A DNA stretch of 7,586 nucleotides from assembly GCA_015486895.1 (NCBI GenBank), contig WFQT01000259.1, positions 1 to 7,586 on the forward strand, read 5' to 3'. Position 1 is the first letter of the stretch, and each line of letters starts with the position of its first letter. This DNA comes from Anaerolineae bacterium. Lineage in GTDB: Bacteria; Chloroflexota; Anaerolineae; JAADDB01. Positions 1 to 6,823 of this stretch are shown here, piece by piece. The notes beneath the pieces are model-generated. The model worked only from the letters and a program-made list of their open reading frames with translations. It was not told where the DNA came from and searched no databases. A program made the translations under genes and the position numbers.

Positions 1-94
1 CCGTTAAAGTCATCCCGCTTCTCAGGCCTTTACAAGCAGACAACCCAACAACTAACAAAAGCACCACAGCAAAAAATCGTACTTGCCTACGCAT
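1..94 (-). CDS. Putative lipoprotein, N-terminal fragment (runs off left edge)
   Basis: The reading frame begins at ATG 94-92 and stays open to the window edge, giving 31 residues. The visible part is a textbook lipoprotein signal peptide: a basic N-terminus (MRRQVR), a hydrophobic core (FFAVVLLLVVG), and the lipobox L-S-A-C with the cysteine at residue 21. This predicts cleavage by signal peptidase II and anchoring to the outer face of the membrane. A Shine-Dalgarno sequence GGAG lies on the minus strand at 105-102, 7 nt before the ATG, which fixes the start. The gene is divergent from the VanZ-family gene. Nothing after the first 10 residues past the lipobox is visible, so the function of the mature protein cannot be stated; solute-binding protein or small envelope lipoprotein are both possible. 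Confidence 0.72.
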   Translation of the reverse strand, partial: MRRQVRFFAVVLLLVVGLSACKGLRSGMTLT

Positions 95-221
95 TTTTCG
101 TCTCCTCTCTGATAATAGAATGGAACACCATAACTTGATGCAAGGCCGCCGCGTTTGTTGCTCACGGATAACACGGACCAGCAGTCAGCCGATAGCCGTT
201 AGCACCGGGCACCCTCCCCCG

Positions 222-275
222 CAACACGCAATACGTACCACGTGTTGCGTGTTACGTGTTACGTATTGCGTGTAC
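222..275. repeat. Heptamer tandem repeat with a 14-bp inverted repeat
   Basis: Five 7-bp units follow one another at 241-275: CGTGTTG, CGTGTTA, CGTGTTA, CGTATTG, CGTGTAC. Two units in the opposite orientation (CAACACG, CAATACG) lie at 222-235. As a result ACACGCAATACGTA at 224-237 is a perfect reverse complement of 260-273, with a 22-nt loop. The element sits in the divergent intergenic region between the lipoprotein and VanZ genes. I recall similar CGTRTTR-type arrays scattered between genes in Chloroflexota, but this could not be checked here. It could be a mobile or selfish repeat, a protein-binding array, or a transcript hairpin for the VanZ side if transcription starts far upstream. Confidence 0.8.
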
Positions 276-320
276 GACGGTTGCTCCCAATCTCCTTTTC
301 CTGAAAACGCTAATTTTAGA

Positions 321-326
321 TACAAT
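321..326 (+). promoter_or_regulatory. Possible -10 box for the VanZ-family gene
   Basis: TACAAT at 321-326 matches the sigma-70 -10 consensus in five of six positions. It would start transcription near 333, just ahead of the AAGGGA ribosome-binding site of the ATG at 349. No convincing -35 box is found at 16-18 bp upstream, so this is a weak call. It agrees with a start at 349 rather than the longer frame. Confidence 0.3.
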
Positions 327-348
327 CCCGATGGAAAGGGAAATAGGA

Positions 349-762
349 ATGATAAAATCCTTCCGTCGCCAGCTTAACGGATGGGGACCACCACTACTCT
401 GGATGGTGGCTATATTTTGGTTTTCCAGCCAACCACAATTGCCGGCTCTCCACGACAGCTTGTTGGATCTGTTACTGAAAAAGGGCCTGCACATGACCGC
501 GTACGCCATCTTAACCGGGCTGCTCTACCGCGGCGCTAAGCTAAACAATGCTTCTACCCGCTCGGCTCTGCAACTGGCACTGCTAACAGCGCTACTCTAC
601 GCCGCCAGTGACGAATGGCATCAGTCTTTTGTTCCTTATCGGCACGGCACAGCCGAGGATGTCCTCATCGATAGTGTCGGGATCACACTGATGACGGCTG
701 GCTTATGGCAATGGCATCGGTCACTGCCCCGGCATCACCGTCATCAGACTTCGTCGGGATAA
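349..762 (+). CDS. VanZ-family small membrane protein
   Basis: This 137-residue protein belongs to the VanZ-like family, named after the teicoplanin-resistance accessory protein of enterococci; most members have no known biochemical role. Family marks are a first hydrophobic helix (LLWMVAIFWFSSQ), a second helix opening with K-x-x-H (KKGLHMTAYAILTGLLY), and the signature DEWHQSFVPYR followed by AEDVLIDSVG, which begins the last membrane helix. Three to four membrane segments are expected. The start is placed at ATG 349 because AAGGGA (336-341) lies 7 nt upstream. The frame is open further 5' with ATGs at 331 and 256, but the residues this adds do not look like VanZ and would run back through the intergenic repeat. 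The C-terminal tail is basic and histidine-rich. Its last 80 bp overlap the convergent scpA, so no terminator lies between them. Confidence 0.85.
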   Translation: MIKSFRRQLNGWGPPLLWMVAIFWFSSQPQLPALHDSLLDLLLKKGLHMTAYAILTGLLYRGAKLNNASTRSALQLALLTALLYAASDEWHQSFVPYRHGTAEDVLIDSVGITLMTAGLWQWHRSLPRHHRHQTSSG

Positions 763-1495
763 TCAAAATATCACCGAACAACTCATCCTGTTGCACTTGT
801 ATCGCTTTCTGTTTTAATAGTTCCAGCAATGCTAAAAAGGTCACGATAACTTCTACACGCGCTCTCGCTCCCCTCAGCAAGCTATAAAAACTCACCTCGC
901 CACGCTGTAAATACTTCTTGATAATGGTAATCTTATCGTGAATCGTCACCGGGTGAGGCGTCACCACTACCGTGGAAGGTAATGGCACCTCATCACCATC
1001 AAGACGCGCCAGGGCAGATTGCACAGCGGCCACCAAGTCTTCCAGGGTCACCGCACCCGGGACTAACTGCCGTGGTACTTCCGGCGAGGCCATCACCCGC
1101 ACGTAACTGCGCAAGCCGGCCGCGTGCCGCTGCCCCATAAGTCCGGCAATCTCCTTAAAACGACGATACTCCTTTAACTGCCGCGCCAGGACTTCGGCCG
1201 GGTCTTCCTCTTCGTCAACGACCAAAAGAGGAGGCGCCGGCAACAACGAACGAGACTTAATCAGCAAAAGGCGCGCTGCCACAGCCAAGAAATTTGCCAT
1301 AAGGCTCAGAGGCACATCCTTCATCCGGGAAACATATTCCAGGTACTGATCGGTCACCATCGCCAAAGAAACGCGGGTAATATCCAGCTTTTTCCGTTCA
1401 ATCAATTGCAGCAGCAGGTCCAGCGGTCCTTGGAATAGGTCCAATATAACCTGGTAAGTCGTCTCCCCTGCAGCCGGGTTATTTTCTACAGGCAA
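683..1495 (-). CDS. scpA: Segregation and condensation protein A (kleisin ScpA)
   Basis: ScpA is the kleisin that bridges the two heads of the SMC dimer and, with ScpB, forms the bacterial condensin that organises and segregates the chromosome on the nucleoid. The 270-residue length is normal. The N-terminal signature is clear: VILDLFQGPLDLLLQLIER, then KKLDITRVSLAMVTDQYLEY, then the helix AARLLLIKSRSLLP. The C-terminal winged-helix part (VIVTFLALLELLKQKAIQV...FGDILI) is the SMC-head contact. The last ~25 residues are low in complexity and overlap the convergent VanZ gene. The start is TTG (1495-1493) with an ideal AGGAGG at 1506-1501, 5 nt upstream. It lies 77 nt after the 899-aa gene on the same strand, with no clear terminator or promoter in the gap, so read-through is possible. 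scpB, often adjacent, is not in the window. Confidence 0.95.
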   Translation of the reverse strand: MPVENNPAAGETTYQVILDLFQGPLDLLLQLIERKKLDITRVSLAMVTDQYLEYVSRMKDVPLSLMANFLAVAARLLLIKSRSLLPAPPLLVVDEEEDPAEVLARQLKEYRRFKEIAGLMGQRHAAGLRSYVRVMASPEVPRQLVPGAVTLEDLVAAVQSALARLDGDEVPLPSTVVVTPHPVTIHDKITIIKKYLQRGEVSFYSLLRGARARVEVIVTFLALLELLKQKAIQVQQDELFGDILIIPTKSDDGDAGAVTDAIAISQPSSV

Positions 1496-1500
1496 AAAAA

Positions 1501-1506
1501 CCTCCT
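1501..1506 (-). promoter_or_regulatory. Strong ribosome-binding site selecting the TTG start of scpA
   Basis: The minus strand reads AGGAGG followed by five T residues and TTG. This perfect Shine-Dalgarno sequence decides that scpA begins at a TTG codon; no ATG or GTG lies at a suitable distance. Confidence 0.85.
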
Positions 1507-1572
1507 CGCCGGTAAAAGCGGGTCAGGCGCAAAACCATCACCTAAGACTACGCTGTCCAGGCGGAGAGAGCC

Positions 1573-4272
1573 TCACGAGATACCTTGCGCTTCATGAATC
1601 TTAGCCAACAGCATATCGTACCAGCGATCACCACGCTTCCACTGACCGCCGGGGCAATCGGTACAACGCGGGTGACCGGCCACGCTCTGGCAGTGACCTT
1701 TAGCATCGCAATTGGTACAATCGACGCTATCCATATAGCCGGGGAACTCCTTATGCCCCAGCATGTTCTCCTCCGGCATATGCAAAAAATCCATCAACCA
1801 GACAACAAGCTTGCCCCCGGCCACCAGTTGGGCATCCGTTGGCAAGCGCTGGCCGTTAAACTCGCCGTTAAAGCAAATGCCGACAGCATAACGGTTATTA
1901 TTACCCACATGGTATGACGTCGTCTCCAAGCGATTCGTCTGGTAAATGGTGCCATTCGAGGAGATGTAAAAGTGATAGCCGATCCCTGGCCATCCCCGGC
2001 CCTGGGGCGGATCGGCAACATGATAAGCAGCAATCGCCTGCGGCGTGAACTCTTTCGGGGAGCCGCTATGATGTATCGCCAAGGCTGTGATTGCGCTCAA
2101 CGGTCGGGTACTATACCGCTTGGTCGCATGATGCGGCAACTGATCAACTAAGTCCACGATAGCAGGACGCAGTGGGGACGGTTTCTGTGCTACAGCTAAT
2201 TTCGCTTTCAAGGAAGCAACTTGATGCTGTAATTCAGCAATAACCTGCTTCAACGCACCCGAATCCCCCGCCGATTGCAAGCGTTCGGAAACCAACGCCA
2301 ACAAGCGTTCTTTATACTTTCCCCCCAGCAGCCACTGGTAGCCGGGTGAGAGAAAAGAATTACTGACGAGCTCGCTCAAGCCATAAACATCATGCTGGGT
2401 CAAATTCAACGTGCTCAATAGCCAGGCAATCAAATCCGCCGTCGCTTTGAGCTGCGGATGTGGTGGAACATCTAACGTGAAATTCCCCGCCAAGCCAATA
2501 TTAACCCCCTTCCATAGGTAAGCTTGCTCATCGCTTACCGTTTCCGTCAAAGGCTCCGTCTGCAAGATCGTGCCGTCGGCCAAAATATAATACTGGTAGA
2601 CAATGCCCGGCCACCGCTTGCGATGGGCAGCCACAATATCGGCCAACGGAATATCGGCGCTGACAGCCGTGTGGTGCACAACAATTTCCTTGATAGCATT
2701 CAATGGCCGGTGCTTCATAGCAGCCTCATCCCGAGACAATTGCTCGGTTTTATCCACAATAGAAGGCGGCGCTATCGAAACCCCGGTGCCCTCCAAACTA
2801 GACGCCATGAGATCTTTAATCTTGCGGCGGGCCTCCAGTAGCTCTTGCCCGATAGCTTTCACCTGGACTTTCATGGGCCCGCTGGCTTGTAACGCCAGGC
2901 GTTGGAAATACTGAACCTTCGCACCGTTCTCCTTCAGAACGTCAGTTAAAGGGTAGCCGGTGAGAGATAAGCCGTAGTGATAGTAAAACGCGAGAAACGG
3001 CTGGGGAACAGAATGGCCCGTCTCGCTGAAATAACGGCTCGAACTTTCTGTCAGGATAACTTCTACAGACCGGCTCAGCGGCTGGCTACCTTCGTCGGCA
3101 AACCAAATGTTCCCCTCACGAATCAGGTCCCAGTGCAAAATATACTGTCCAGGATCACCAGGAACGGCGAACTTCGCCGTCAGTGTCACCGCCTGGCCCG
3201 GTGCCACGTCGTCAGGCAAACTGGTGCGAATATCCTTAGCCGCCAACACTTCTCCATCACCCGGCTTAAACCAACGGTAGCCTATCTGAACCGGGTAATT
3301 GCCGCTTTGGTGCCAGACCTCGGTGCCATCATTAACGATGGTTAAGTGTGCCTCAGCAATGCCGCCCAGCGGCACCTGCTTTGGAACTTGTGCTCTTTCC
3401 CAAAATGCTTCCCAGGGCAGCGGTTGAGGCCGGGGGACTTTCGCCACTTCATACGGGATCGGTGTAATAACGCCATTACTCTGGCGCCAGGCAAAGGATT
3501 CCCACTGGGAATCTGGAGAGGAAAGAATAAACGCCGAAGCAGAGTGCACATAAGGATAGCGTTGCAAAAGGGTATAGTAATCGCGATATTCTCCAGCAAT
3601 CTTCTGAATTCGACTTTTCTTTTCCTCTTCACTTGGTGGCACCGGTGTAGCATCGCCAAATTCAGTAATCGCCAATGTCTTATTGGGAAAACGGTCGTGA
3701 TAATGACGAAACCGCAGACCCCAGGTAGGGTCTGTCATGTGATCATATTGCCAATAACAATGCACACCTAACCAGTCGGAAGCATTCACAGCCGGCCGAC
3801 ACACTTCCAGCCACTGCAAATCGGTCAGCGTGTCCAGCGCTAAGCCGGGGAAGCCAAATTTACCTCCAGGCACAGCAGCTCGCAATTTCTGCAGGACGGC
3901 CAAATACCAATCTCGGAAATTCGCGGCGTCAGCTATCTCCTTGCCCCAGCCTTCTTTCCGGTTAGCCAAGTTAGGTTCATTGTGAATCTCAAAGCGGTTC
4001 GTCCATTTTAGCAACTGCTTCAAGCGAGGAACCGCTTTAGCCACAAAGGCATCGGGGGTCGGATGTCCCTGGACACTAATTCCCTCATCATAAATGCGCA
4101 CGATGAACTGCATCTCTGGATTGACCTGCCGAGCCCGGATGTAGGTCTCATCGTTATTCAACGTCATCGTCTTTAATAACTCAATTTTGGCAATGCGTAA
4201 CACTTCAAAATCCACATCAGAAAAGGTACCAGGATCATTGCGTGCATGCAACCCCACCAAAGCTCGGCTCAT
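1573..4272 (-). CDS. GH-A glycosidase-like / Ig-like / tandem amidase_2 (PGRP) fusion protein
   Basis: An 899-residue multidomain protein predicted to act on cell wall or polysaccharide. Residues 1-270 resemble a clan GH-A (beta/alpha)8 glycosidase: HNEPN holds the presumed acid/base Glu99, ITEFGD the presumed nucleophile Glu204, with GVHCYW (170-174) and Trp262 at expected barrel positions. Residues 290-405 are an Ig-like four-tryptophan (NBR1-type) domain (Trp320, 334, 381, 390). Residues 412-465 are a small module (ETGH...GYPLT...VQYFQR) I associate with Chloroflexota exported proteins. Residues 505-650 form a first amidase_2/PGRP domain that keeps only His533; the other two zinc ligands appear as Leu632 and Ser642. 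Residues 668-694 are a short coiled coil. Residues 703-890 form a second amidase with His734, Tyr766, His840 and Cys873, so probably active, with a Cys/His-rich insert at 851-872. No signal peptide: the first barrel strand starts at residue 4 and an in-frame TGA lies two codons before the ATG. It follows the 714-aa paralogue by 24 nt. Confidence 0.88.
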   Translation of the reverse strand: MSRALVGLHARNDPGTFSDVDFEVLRIAKIELLKTMTLNNDETYIRARQVNPEMQFIVRIYDEGISVQGHPTPDAFVAKAVPRLKQLLKWTNRFEIHNEPNLANRKEGWGKEIADAANFRDWYLAVLQKLRAAVPGGKFGFPGLALDTLTDLQWLEVCRPAVNASDWLGVHCYWQYDHMTDPTWGLRFRHYHDRFPNKTLAITEFGDATPVPPSEEEKKSRIQKIAGEYRDYYTLLQRYPYVHSASAFILSSPDSQWESFAWRQSNGVITPIPYEVAKVPRPQPLPWEAFWERAQVPKQVPLGGIAEAHLTIVNDGTEVWHQSGNYPVQIGYRWFKPGDGEVLAAKDIRTSLPDDVAPGQAVTLTAKFAVPGDPGQYILHWDLIREGNIWFADEGSQPLSRSVEVILTESSSRYFSETGHSVPQPFLAFYYHYGLSLTGYPLTDVLKENGAKVQYFQRLALQASGPMKVQVKAIGQELLEARRKIKDLMASSLEGTGVSIAPPSIVDKTEQLSRDEAAMKHRPLNAIKEIVVHHTAVSADIPLADIVAAHRKRWPGIVYQYYILADGTILQTEPLTETVSDEQAYLWKGVNIGLAGNFTLDVPPHPQLKATADLIAWLLSTLNLTQHDVYGLSELVSNSFLSPGYQWLLGGKYKERLLALVSERLQSAGDSGALKQVIAELQHQVASLKAKLAVAQKPSPLRPAIVDLVDQLPHHATKRYSTRPLSAITALAIHHSGSPKEFTPQAIAAYHVADPPQGRGWPGIGYHFYISSNGTIYQTNRLETTSYHVGNNNRYAVGICFNGEFNGQRLPTDAQLVAGGKLVVWLMDFLHMPEENMLGHKEFPGYMDSVDCTNCDAKGHCQSVAGHPRCTDCPGGQWKRGDRWYDMLLAKIHEAQGIS

Positions 4273-4275
4273 ATC

Positions 4276-4284
4276 TCACCTCCT
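4276..4284 (-). promoter_or_regulatory. Ribosome-binding site of the 899-aa gene
   Basis: The minus strand reads AGGAGGTGA, a full match to the anti-Shine-Dalgarno sequence, with AGGAGG ending 6 nt before the ATG at 4272. It lies inside the 24-nt gap after the upstream gene's stop. This fixes the start and, with the closed frame just upstream, shows that no signal peptide has been missed. It is much stronger than the site of the upstream paralogue, which suggests higher translation of the second cistron. Confidence 0.85.
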
Positions 4285-4296
4285 CTTCACTACGCC

Positions 4297-6441
4297 TCAC
4301 GGTTGTAAAAAGGGGTCACCGTGAGCAACCAATGCGTCCAAAAGTTGTTTTATTTCCTCAGCATCCTGCCCGGCTAAGCGGCGGACTTTGATTCCGGCTG
4401 CCTTCAGTCGTTGATCCACTTCTTCAGATATCCGCCACGGCGGACCGATGATGGTCACCTTCCGGGCCAACAAAGCTTCATCCACAGAGAACCCTGCCGT
4501 GGGGTGATAATGCGCAATGTAGCTTTCCGCATTCAACCACTCGGAGCGGGCCCATTCTTCATCTTGTCGCCAAAAGAGCAAGTAATGCTCAATTTGCTTT
4601 CGCGTCCGGGCCAGCCATTCTTCCCTGACGTCCATCACAGCAGACAAAAGCCGGTCCCGCCAACGCTGACCCTGGCGCCACTGACGGCCGGGACAAAGCA
4701 CCTCTTCTCGGGCAAAGGGCAAATCGCCGTGACCTACCACGTTCTCCAAGGGCAAGGAAAGCGATTGTAACAGCCAAACGATCAACCGTGCCCCGGCGTC
4801 AATTTGAGCCGGTGTGGGCACAAACTGGTCAAATTGACCGGCAAAGCAGATGCCAACACTATAAGCATTGGCCTGTCCTGCCTGGTAAGAGATAGTTTCT
4901 AAAGTATTACCCTGCTGGATAGCACCATCAGGCAGGATGTAAAAATGGTAACCCACCCCCGGCCAGCCGATTTTCTCAACGTGATAACGCGCTAAATCGG
5001 CAAAAGGCAGATTCGATGTGACACCGCTCTGGTGGATAACCAAATGCGTGATAGCCTCAAGGGAACGCTGTTGGTAACGTTTTGTCTCATGCCGCGGCAA
5101 CTGTTCCGTCAGATCTTCAATGGCTGGCCGAGGGACCCGAATCAACTGCTCTTTTTCAAGAAAGCGCTTGGCTCGCTCTAAATCAGCGCGTAATTGCCCC
5201 ACTTGCTGCACAGCGGTACCTAATTCCGCTTCGACCTGTGTCCGTTTCTCTGTTTCGCTCGCCAGTTTTTCCTGCAAAGCACCCTGAGAAGCTTGCAGCG
5301 CCATGAACTCTGCTTTGACTTCTCCGGTGAGAAACCAGCGTGTCACTTCAGCCATCACATCTGGTGATGGTAAGCTGCCTCCCGACGCAGTCAAAGCTCC
5401 CTGCACCCCGCTCGCCTGCCGGAGAGCAGAAAGGGGCAGGTTGAACTTAGCTAAAAGCGCCGCCAACAGGCGCCCTAAGGCGACTAACTGCGCTGCCGGC
5501 CACCGCCCTGTTTTTTCCCTCGACGGCGCTGCACTGACCAGGATTTTAGTCAGCCACTGAGCATCCGCGGCGCCAGCGCGGTCCCACGGCAGTAGCCACT
5601 CAATCTGCCCCTCTCGATCCACGTGGTAGTGAGACAAGACAGCCGGAGACGTAGACCGGTCTGAAGACAGCTCGTCGTTGTAGAACAGGATACCGTCCAC
5701 CTGCGCTACGCCCCGACGCGGCAATAACTCACTTACAGAAGCTATTTGTTCTTGCCGCGGTATCATTTCCGGCCACGACGGCTGCACTTTCCTGCGAAAA
5801 ATCTCTTCCAATACTGCCGATTTTTCTCTGGCGGATAGAAAAGCCACCCCAAGAGGAGCAGGGCGCACTACCCCCGATTTATCCTGCACCAGAGCCATGT
5901 TTTGAAAGTACTGTATGGTCTGGCCGGTTTCTTGCAGCGGCGATGAAAGGGGCAAGCCGACATTTTGGGGACCATACTGCAAATATGCAGATAGAAATGG
6001 GCCCGATACTTTGTAGCCTGTCGGTGCTTGCCATTGCGAATCTGGTCGCGCTACGACCTTGACTCGCCCCTCCGCCGGCAGTGCGCCCCAGGCAGACAAC
6101 CAGCCGACACCCTCGGCATAGAAATCCCAGTCCAATTGCAATTCCCCTAAAGCCAAAGGAGGCTCAAAGGGTGCAGTGAGATAAACGGTCTGCCCCGGCT
6201 CCACGGGATGCGGCAAGTCGGTCCATCTTCCGCCGATTTCCAGCAAGTGCCTCTGAGCGTCGTACCAGCGATACCCCAAACGCACCTGATGTTCCCCTTT
6301 CGCCGGCCATGGATTGTATCCCCGATTCACAACCGTGAAACGAGCTTCCTTCACACAGCCTATAGGCGCAGCCGGCGGCAGAATGACTTTCTCCCAGACA
6401 ACAAACCAGGCCCGATCAATTTTCCTTACTGTCAAAAGCAT
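4297..6441 (-). CDS. Ig-like / tandem amidase_2 (PGRP) protein with CWB2-like C-terminus
   Basis: A 714-residue paralogue of the next gene, lacking the glycosidase domain. Residues 10-130 are an Ig-like four-tryptophan domain (Trp45, 59, 105, 114). Residues 140-182 are the GPFL...GLPL...IQYFQ module. Residues 235-372 align with an amidase_2/PGRP fold but have lost all three zinc ligands (Phe253 stands where the first His should be). Residues 376-432 are a strong coiled coil. Residues 438-600 are an intact amidase_2 domain: His470, Tyr498, His571 and Cys583 match the zinc and catalytic positions of T7 lysozyme-type N-acetylmuramoyl-L-alanine amidases, which cut between MurNAc and the stem peptide. 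Residues 605-645 are charged and helical. Residues 660-705 (VTIIG...EEVDQRLKAAG...RRLAGQDAEE) resemble one CWB2 cell-wall-binding repeat. There is no signal peptide. The start is ATG 6441, with only a GGGGA directly adjacent; TTG 6435 is an alternative with better spacing. An in-frame stop at 6459-6457 excludes a longer protein. Confidence 0.85.
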   Translation of the reverse strand: MLLTVRKIDRAWFVVWEKVILPPAAPIGCVKEARFTVVNRGYNPWPAKGEHQVRLGYRWYDAQRHLLEIGGRWTDLPHPVEPGQTVYLTAPFEPPLALGELQLDWDFYAEGVGWLSAWGALPAEGRVKVVARPDSQWQAPTGYKVSGPFLSAYLQYGPQNVGLPLSSPLQETGQTIQYFQNMALVQDKSGVVRPAPLGVAFLSAREKSAVLEEIFRRKVQPSWPEMIPRQEQIASVSELLPRRGVAQVDGILFYNDELSSDRSTSPAVLSHYHVDREGQIEWLLPWDRAGAADAQWLTKILVSAAPSREKTGRWPAAQLVALGRLLAALLAKFNLPLSALRQASGVQGALTASGGSLPSPDVMAEVTRWFLTGEVKAEFMALQASQGALQEKLASETEKRTQVEAELGTAVQQVGQLRADLERAKRFLEKEQLIRVPRPAIEDLTEQLPRHETKRYQQRSLEAITHLVIHQSGVTSNLPFADLARYHVEKIGWPGVGYHFYILPDGAIQQGNTLETISYQAGQANAYSVGICFAGQFDQFVPTPAQIDAGARLIVWLLQSLSLPLENVVGHGDLPFAREEVLCPGRQWRQGQRWRDRLLSAVMDVREEWLARTRKQIEHYLLFWRQDEEWARSEWLNAESYIAHYHPTAGFSVDEALLARKVTIIGPPWRISEEVDQRLKAAGIKVRRLAGQDAEEIKQLLDALVAHGDPFLQP

Positions 6442-6463
6442 TCCCCGTGAACAATGTCATCAT

Positions 6464-6483
6464 GGGCTACCATCCGTTAGCCC
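6464..6483. promoter_or_regulatory. Hairpin / inverted repeat just upstream of the 714-aa gene
   Basis: GGGCTA (6464-6469) and TAGCCC (6478-6483) form a perfect 6-bp stem with an 8-nt loop. In the minus-strand transcript this would lie 22 nt before the ATG of the first amidase gene, where the ribosome-binding site is poor. It could be an operator or a leader hairpin affecting translation. The stem is short enough that chance is possible. Confidence 0.4.
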
Positions 6484-6728
6484 CATCCTGTCGCCGCCGT
6501 ACGTCCACAATAATCATCATTTATTGTAACTGCCCAACTTACCCTCCTGTAGATTACGATTATCAAGCCTTGCGGACTTGCACCGGTTAGCGAGGGCGCA
6601 TTTTAACATCAAGAACCCGCTTGAGCCTGCGGGAGGACGAGTTATTACATTACTATTCATCTTACCAAAAAAACGGAGATTTGTCGACTTGCCATAAGCG
6701 TCCAGGAGCTACTCCGAAAACTATTAGT

Positions 6729-6757
6729 ATCTTATCAGTGAAAAACTAAATAGCCAA
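6729..6757 (-). promoter_or_regulatory. Candidate promoter for the amidase operon
   Basis: On the minus strand, TTGGCT (6757-6752) and TAAGAT (6734-6729) are separated by exactly 17 bp. Each hexamer matches the sigma-70 consensus in four of six positions. Transcription would start near 6722 and leave a leader of about 280 nt. The match is modest and the AT-rich sequence makes chance hits likely. Confidence 0.25.
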
Positions 6758-6823
6758 CAGACGGGGGTGATTAGACCAAGATGAGATTGGAGCGGTACGA
6801 GCACACAGAGAGGAAAATAAGAG

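Noticed and set aside
112..143. TTGCAT/TATTAT promoter for the left-edge lipoprotein gene
   Set aside because: The spacing is 20 bp and the predicted transcript start would fall at the ribosome-binding site, leaving no usable leader.
222..275. CRISPR-like array
   Set aside because: The units are 7 bp and directly adjacent with no spacers, and no cas gene is present.
256..348. Longer N-terminus for the VanZ-family protein
   Set aside because: The extra residues do not resemble the family and overlap the repeat; ATG 349 has a proper ribosome-binding site and a plausible -10 box just upstream.
120..377. 85-codon plus-strand frame across the divergent intergenic region
   Set aside because: It runs through the heptamer repeat, has no ribosome-binding site and no recognisable protein features, and overlaps the start of the VanZ-family gene in another frame.
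3346..3771. 141-codon plus-strand frame opposite the 899-aa gene
   Set aside because: It lies fully antisense to clearly coding sequence with domain-level matches; its translation has no recognisable domain. The same holds for the other plus-strand frames over 1585-3345 and 4411-6450.
6616..6633. CCCGC...GCGGG hairpin as a terminator
   Set aside because: The stem is only 5 bp and neither strand has a following T-tract.
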